Made by a program: the position numbers and the translations under genes. Below are positions 6,628 to 10,636 of a stretch of DNA of 10,636 nt, piece after piece. The notes below the pieces were generated by a model. That model ran no database searches. It was not told where the DNA came from and was given only the letters and a program-made list of their open reading frames with translations. Position 1 is the first letter of the stretch. Each line of letters starts with the position of its first letter. Source of the stretch: Microcaldota archaeon (GTDB taxonomy: Archaea > Micrarchaeota > Micrarchaeia > Norongarragalinales > UBA8480); the NCBI GenBank assembly GCA_023247085.1, contig JAHFHC010000023.1, forward strand, positions 4,499-15,134. Reading direction: 5' to 3'.

Positions 6628-7095
6628 CTAACCTTGTTCTTGTTTTGAATAAATGTAATCTACTAGCTCGCGTTTTGCAGTGGCTATTTCTTTTGGTTGG
6701 AAGAAAATTGAAATCTCGCGCTTGCTGCTATCTACGCTGTCTGACGCGTGGATCAAATTGCACCCTTGAGAGATAGAATAGTCTCCGCGGATTGTCCCTG
6801 CAACGGCTTTGCGGCCATTAGTTGCACCAACTAAATCCCTAACTACTTTCACGGCTTCAACCCCTTCCCACACAGTTGCCAATACTGGCGCTTGTTTTGC
6901 AAAATTCACTAGCTCAGGATAAAACGGTTTTCCAATGTGTTCAGCATAGTGTTTTTCTAGAATTTTATCATCAAGTTGTAAAACTTTTGCAGCAATCAAA
7001 GTCAAACCTTTTTTTTCAAGTCGGGATAATATTTCGCCAGCTAATCCACGCTGCATGGCATCTGGTTTAAGCATTACAAAAGTACGTTCCATCAT
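6628..7095 (-). CDS. ndk: nucleoside diphosphate kinase
   Basis: This 155-residue enzyme transfers the gamma-phosphate of ATP to NDPs and dNDPs via a phosphohistidine. Family motifs are [10 protein letters not shown] (4-13), [19 protein letters not shown] (75-93), GTIRGDY (100-106) and the active-site segment [10 protein letters not shown] with His116. Two usually conserved prolines around the nucleotide site are missing: GATNP..A.PGTIRGD reads [16 protein letters not shown]. The catalytic residues are intact. Two adjacent ATGs (7095, 7092) are possible. 7095 is preferred because a strong TATA box lies 26 bases upstream; GAGGT 9-13 bases upstream would also serve it. A 5-residue longer start at 7110 is less likely. 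It is the first gene of an ndk-dut pair. ndk also neighbours infB and rps6e in the translation cluster of methanogens, and here they share a strand. Confidence 0.95.
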   Translation of the reverse strand: MMERTFVMLKPDAMQRGLAGEILSRLEKKGLTLIAAKVLQLDDKILEKHYAEHIGKPFYPELVNFAKQAPVLATVWEGVEAVKVVRDLVGATNGRKAVAGTIRGDYSISQGCNLIHASDSVDSSKREISIFFQPKEIATAKRELVDYIYSKQEQG

Positions 7096-7118
7096 GTTTC
7101 TCAACCTCAAATTAAAGC

Positions 7119-7131
7119 TATAAATTTTTCG
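7119..7131 (-). promoter_or_regulatory. BRE/TATA promoter of ndk-dut
   Basis: The minus strand reads CGAAAAATTTATA, an A-rich BRE followed by TTTATA. This closely matches the archaeal core promoter. TTTATA (7124-7119) is centred 26.5 bases from the ATG at 7095, predicting a leaderless or nearly leaderless ndk transcript. It lies just after the terminator of the surface-protein genes. Confidence 0.7.
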
Positions 7132-7144
7132 TTAAAATAGCTGT

Positions 7145-7176
7145 TATAAAAAAGGCATAAAGAGGTATAAAAAAGC
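7145..7176 (-). terminator. double T-tract terminator of the surface-protein pair
   Basis: After the stop of the smaller surface protein the minus strand has two runs of six T (7174-7169 and 7153-7148), separated by the C-containing stretch ATACCTCTTTATGCC. Tandem T-runs without a strong hairpin are the common archaeal terminator form. The position ahead of the ndk promoter marks the boundary between two transcription units. Confidence 0.6.
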
Positions 7177-7181
7177 TATAT

Positions 7182-8675
7182 TTAGCGTCTGTACTTTGCA
7201 AGGGTTTTTTGCAATTCGCTGCTGATTTCTTTGTCAATTATGTAATTGCGTCTATTTTGTGCGTTTACGAAATAAATCACAACTGCAACTAATACTAAAA
7301 ATAAGAGTAAACCGATGATTTGTGCTTCGCCTATAAATGTGTTTAATACAAAGTAGCCAGTTAACGGGTTTGTTGAACGAACTAGTTTTATTGGCCTGCT
7401 GTTCTTCCCTTGATCGGTTTGTAAAAGCAATTCTGTGTTAATCTCAGAGGCATTTGAATAGTTCACTGAACGTTCAATCGCTAGTGGAATAGTTTTTGAC
7501 TCGTTTGGCGCAAGGTTAAACGCGCTGCTGACTGGGCCTAGATATGGGATTGAAAATACTGCATTTGTTAAATTGAACGGGTAAGGGTTATGCACGTTAA
7601 TTGATAATGTGTTGCGTCCAATATTTACAATAATTGAGTTGTTCACATCTAGTTGTGGATAATTTACAAAAATAGCTGGCACGACCCCACCTGGACACAG
7701 TTTAGTTTTTAATTGTAAGTTAGCTTGACGCGACTCTTTTTCCCCATCAGCGGATACTGAAACATTGTAAGTTCCAGGAAATGACGGCGAAGGCAATGAG
7801 ACATCAAATGCAAAATGCGAGTGGCTTGGGATGGAAACCCGTGTTGAGGCCAGTTGCCCTAGAGAAGTGTGAAGTGAATAAGTTTGATTTTGTAAGCCGT
7901 TGTTGTAAATCGTAAACGGAACGACCACAGTGTCACCATAGCAAGCCATTACATTAGTCGGGCCAGTCAATTCTGAAGCATAACATTGCGCCACGTTTAT
8001 CCCACTGTGGCTGTACGTAACTGGATTGCCCTCACTTGCTACCCCGATACTCAATGGATGCACACCCGCAAGTGTATCGCATGGGAGTTCAACTATGATT
8101 TCTTTTACTGATTCTTGTCCTGGCAATAAATTGAATGAAGTGTCTGAAACAGCGTAGCGAAAGTCGGTTGAAGGTAAAATTGACCCTTTTTCAGTGCGTA
8201 GCCCATTGTTCTTTAATCCTACTTCGAACCTTGTAGAGCCACAACTGCAAGCTACTAGCTCATGTTGTGATATTGAAACTGAAAGCGAGGAAACTGGAGA
8301 CAAGTAAATATAACTAGATGCACTTGCGCGCTCGTCGCCTTGGCTGGCAGTTAAAGTAAACGCCACCGTGTTAGTACCGCTGTTGTCTTGAATCTGTGCG
8401 TCGCATGGTCTCAAAAAAGTAACTTGAATTTGCTGGTTGCCATTTACAAACACTGGCGAAATAGTTGAATGATTAAGTCCAGTTACGTCGCTAATTGTAA
8501 ATGAAACGTATCCACCATTGCTAGTATGTAGGTTAAAAGGAAAAACCGCTTGTTGGCATGGCGCTAGGGTTGCTTGTTGGACTGCGGAAGTTAATTGTAA
8601 GCTAGTTGCATTTACAATTGCACTTGCTAAACCTAGCAATAAAATGAAAGCAATACAAGTGAAGCCTGGACGCAT
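7182..8675 (-). CDS. secreted, membrane-anchored surface protein with Ig-like domains
   Basis: This 497-residue protein has an N-terminal signal peptide (FTCIAFILLLGLASA, cut near residues 20-24) and an all-beta extracellular part. A single C-terminal membrane helix (about 452-470) and a basic 27-residue cytoplasmic tail follow. The ectodomain looks like four Ig-like/CARDB-type units. The first three open with a Cys followed by an F/V-rich strand and an NxG or NNG turn (C40...TSNGG, C143/C145...LKNNG, C245...IYNNG). Each has a further Cys some 50-80 residues on (C91, C199, C327), suggesting one disulfide per unit. The membrane-proximal unit is Cys-free. Nine N-X-S/T sequons suggest glycosylation. 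It starts 10 bases after the stop of the related upstream protein, with GAGGT 12 bases before ATG 8675. An alternative start at 8720 would bury the signal peptide. The exact function is unknown; a cell-envelope role is likely. Confidence 0.8.
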   Translation of the reverse strand: MRPGFTCIAFILLLGLASAIVNATSLQLTSAVQQATLAPCQQAVFPFNLHTSNGGYVSFTISDVTGLNHSTISPVFVNGNQQIQVTFLRPCDAQIQDNSGTNTVAFTLTASQGDERASASSYIYLSPVSSLSVSISQHELVACSCGSTRFEVGLKNNGLRTEKGSILPSTDFRYAVSDTSFNLLPGQESVKEIIVELPCDTLAGVHPLSIGVASEGNPVTYSHSGINVAQCYASELTGPTNVMACYGDTVVVPFTIYNNGLQNQTYSLHTSLGQLASTRVSIPSHSHFAFDVSLPSPSFPGTYNVSVSADGEKESRQANLQLKTKLCPGGVVPAIFVNYPQLDVNNSIIVNIGRNTLSINVHNPYPFNLTNAVFSIPYLGPVSSAFNLAPNESKTIPLAIERSVNYSNASEINTELLLQTDQGKNSRPIKLVRSTNPLTGYFVLNTFIGEAQIIGLLLFLVLVAVVIYFVNAQNRRNYIIDKEISSELQKTLAKYRR

Positions 8676-8685
8676 TTTTTGGTCG

Positions 8686-10636
8686 TTACCTCTTTTCAAG
8701 CGCGTATTGTTTAGATTCAATTTCTCTGCGGATATTCAACGCGCGGTACAAGAAGTAAACTCCAACAAGCACTAACGCCACTATTAGCGCCACGAATAGG
8801 CTTGCAGTTGAGCCAAGCACAAAAAATCCAGTTGCCCAACTTGCGCTTTTAGCCGGAAGTAAAACTTCTTGACTTACCGTTCTGCCTGCTTCGTCTGTCA
8901 GCATAACCGTTGCATTGTAATCTTTTGCTTCCATGCCGTGAGTTGCTATTGTATATTCAAATTGCGTTGAGCCAAACTTCGGAATAGTTGCTTGGCTTGG
9001 ATTAACCGCATAAGTCCAGTTAGCTGGCAAGTTTTGTAATGTTGGCGTAATTGTACGCGAATCATCATCTAAGTTTGTAACAGGCACAGTTAATGTTATT
9101 GCGCCAGTTGACTGGTTGAAGCTTGTAGTTGGTTGTTGTGGAATCACAACACGCAATGGCACAGTTTGAATTTGCGCCTTGACGTCTACAACTAGATTGA
9201 GTGAAGCAATGCGTGTGCGAAGCGAAGCATCGTGAAGCGAATAGATGTCAATTGGAACTAAGTAAGTAGCTGCTGGCACTCCGCTATCTGGCGAAATGGT
9301 TAATTCAACTGTTTTGTCTTGGCCAGGTGAAACTGAAATAGTGCTGGTTACGAGATTAACGCTTTGGAATGGCGGAACTGCAACTACTTCAAAACTATTA
9401 GCAACACTGCCCGCATTTTGAATGTGTATAAATGCCCTGCCAACGCTATTGCGTTCAACTGATATCCTTACTGGAGATAAGAAAGCGGTTGCTTCAAATG
9501 AAGGTGGCTTTTGGAAGCAAAGTTCTTGTTCAAAAACTTTGACGTGCGAATTCTTTGTGAATAATGAAAGCGTTGCACGGCTATCTGCATCGGCCATTGC
9601 GCTTGGGTCAACTTGAACATAAAGTGAACGAGTTGCCCTATTTTCAAAATTGAACAAGCTTGATTGTGTTAATGAAGGCGAAAAGCCCCTTGTCGGAGTA
9701 AGTTGTGCTTCAAAACTTTCACTTGAGCCAGTGTTTGTAAGTTGAACTTCTACGAATTGAGAAGCAGTTGAATTGATATTGAAACAACCGAGTACGTTGG
9801 AATAAAGAACTGAGTCGATATCAAGTTGTACGTCTGCAGAAACTGGGTTTAAGCCAGTTGCGCCATTTACTGTAATTGTACGGCTACCAACTGCACCTTC
9901 TTCAACTGATGCACACATACGTACAGTGCGTGACTCGTCTCTTGCTAGCCAGAAGTTTGGAGTGTCAAAAGTTGCGGTTACCCCCGGGCTAGATGGAGCT
10001 GCAGCAAGTCTAACTTGCGTGCGTTGACCGCGATTTTGTAATAGGAAATCAAAACACGCTTTTCCGCCTGCATGGAGTGATTCACGCGTTGACAATGGTT
10101 GAAGCGAAACGCCACTGTTCGTGCTAAAGGGAATGTTGAGATTTGCAGTACAAGCCCATTTACCGCGAGCGGTTACACTTGCTACTCCGCTTGTTGTAGC
10201 GCCACTTTGTGGAGTAACTGTTACAACCGCGGATTCATATGGCGCTAGCGAAAGCGATAATGGCCCGCTTAACGAAGTAGGTGAAGAGTATGAAAATGAA
10301 ATCGAATTGTTTTCGTTTACATTATTAGTAACTTGCAGTTGCACACCATCTGCAAGGTTGTCAGTTGTGACACTACCAACTAGGTTTAAACTCACATCAC
10401 ATGCCGGAGTTGAAATTGAATTTAAGCAAATTGGCACAATGCTAGTTCTGCCAGCTGAAACAACTGCAGTTGCGCTTGCGTCACCGTAACCTAATCTAGA
10501 GACTAAAACATCTTGAGTGCCGGGTTCAAGCGTAGCGCCATTTACTTCTCCGTTGCTGTCAGTTACAAGTGTTTCTGAACCGCCAACACGAACAGCTGCA
10601 CCAGAAAGACCCCTACCAGTTGAGCAATCAGTTACG
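8686..10636 (-). CDS. large surface protein with carboxypeptidase-regulatory-like and Ig-like repeats, C-terminal anchor (5' end off the window)
   Basis: The frame is open from the window edge to the stop at 8686, giving 649 residues of a longer protein; the internal GTG at 10437 is not the start. Residues 1-70 resemble a carboxypeptidase-regulatory-like beta-sandwich (TGRGLSGAAVRVGG, TDSNGEVNGATLEPGTQ, LVSRLGY). About five Ig-like units follow, roughly 80-170, 175-275, 283-375, 380-485 and 490-597. The 380-485 unit resembles NEW3/CARDB-type domains (IHIQNAGSVANSF, SVSPGQDKTVELTISP). Cys79-162, 194-241 and 284-373 fall one pair per unit; the last two units have none. A single membrane helix (about 608-630) and a short basic tail end the protein. 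Both surface proteins share TG-[FY]-FVL before the helix, so they are probably paralogues. The signal peptide would lie outside the window. Role: an envelope or adhesion-type protein, by inference. Confidence 0.8.
   Translation of the reverse strand, partial: VTDCSTGRGLSGAAVRVGGSETLVTDSNGEVNGATLEPGTQDVLVSRLGYGDASATAVVSAGRTSIVPICLNSISTPACDVSLNLVGSVTTDNLADGVQLQVTNNVNENNSISFSYSSPTSLSGPLSLSLAPYESAVVTVTPQSGATTSGVASVTARGKWACTANLNIPFSTNSGVSLQPLSTRESLHAGGKACFDFLLQNRGQRTQVRLAAAPSSPGVTATFDTPNFWLARDESRTVRMCASVEEGAVGSRTITVNGATGLNPVSADVQLDIDSVLYSNVLGCFNINSTASQFVEVQLTNTGSSESFEAQLTPTRGFSPSLTQSSLFNFENRATRSLYVQVDPSAMADADSRATLSLFTKNSHVKVFEQELCFQKPPSFEATAFLSPVRISVERNSVGRAFIHIQNAGSVANSFEVVAVPPFQSVNLVTSTISVSPGQDKTVELTISPDSGVPAATYLVPIDIYSLHDASLRTRIASLNLVVDVKAQIQTVPLRVVIPQQPTTSFNQSTGAITLTVPVTNLDDDSRTITPTLQNLPANWTYAVNPSQATIPKFGSTQFEYTIATHGMEAKDYNATVMLTDEAGRTVSQEVLLPAKSASWATGFFVLGSTASLFVALIVALVLVGVYFLYRALNIRREIESKQYALEKR

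Noticed and set aside
8676-8720. 15-residue upstream extension of the smaller surface protein
   Set aside because: It overlaps the 3' end of the upstream gene and would place charged residues before the signal peptide; ATG 8675 starts the signal peptide directly.
10435-10437. GTG as the start of the large surface protein
   Set aside because: The frame stays open to the window edge and the upstream 66 residues form a recognisable carboxypeptidase-regulatory-like domain.
10121-10489. Plus-strand 122-residue ORF
   Set aside because: Antisense to the large surface protein; low-complexity Val/Ala/Thr composition from reading the complementary strand.
7182-10636. Possible tandem DNA repeats or phase-variable tract in the surface genes
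   Set aside because: Similarity between units is only at the level of protein pattern; no exact nucleotide repeats or homopolymer tracts in coding sequence were seen.

Overview
The window looks like a piece of archaeal chromosome. It encodes several archaeal or archaeo-eukaryotic proteins: ribosomal protein eS6, translation initiation factor aIF5B, a tRNA-splicing endonuclease (EndA), and a TrmB-family sugar-sensing type regulator. It also has archaeal BRE/TATA elements about 26 bases ahead of start codons and T-rich terminators on the coding strand. The protein styles (a multi-unit EndA, a stand-alone PEP-utilizing mobile-domain protein, Cys-rich Ig-like surface proteins with a C-terminal anchor) suggest a DPANN-type archaeon, perhaps Micrarchaeota or Diapherotrites. 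That placement is an inference and is not proven here.

Layout. Positions 1-562 (minus) hold the start of a tRNA-intron endonuclease gene that runs off the left edge. Diverging from it at 670-1599 (plus) is a GalT-type HIT-superfamily nucleotidylyltransferase. Converging on that is a minus-strand block at 4723-1666: TrmB-like regulator, aIF5B, eS6. Diverging from the regulator gene is a plus-strand gene (4772-6121) for a protein ending in a PEP-utilizing swivelling phosphohistidine domain. The 48-base gap between these two genes has a perfect 16-bp palindrome at its centre. Next come dUTPase and nucleoside diphosphate kinase (minus, ndk first, 10 bases apart). Last are two minus-strand membrane-anchored surface proteins (10636-7182) built of Ig-like beta-sandwich domains, the first truncated by the right edge.

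How the genes relate. The order ndk - infB - rps6e on one strand is recognisable as part of the translation cluster known from methanogens (L7Ae-S28e-L24e-ndk-infB-S6e-aIF2gamma, recalled from memory). Here dut and a divergent TrmB/PEP-mobile module sit between ndk and infB. dUTPase and NDK form a nucleotide-pool pair (dUTP removal, NDP to NTP). The regulator and PEP-mobile protein look like a carbon-metabolism control module sharing one operator/promoter region. The two surface proteins form a cotranslated pair with related C-terminal anchors.

No tRNA, rRNA, CRISPR array, insertion sequence or integrase was seen. No gap between genes exceeds about 110 bases. The most interesting items are the multi-unit EndA, the symmetric palindrome between the divergent genes, the non-canonical GalT active site, and the disulfide-patterned surface protein pair.
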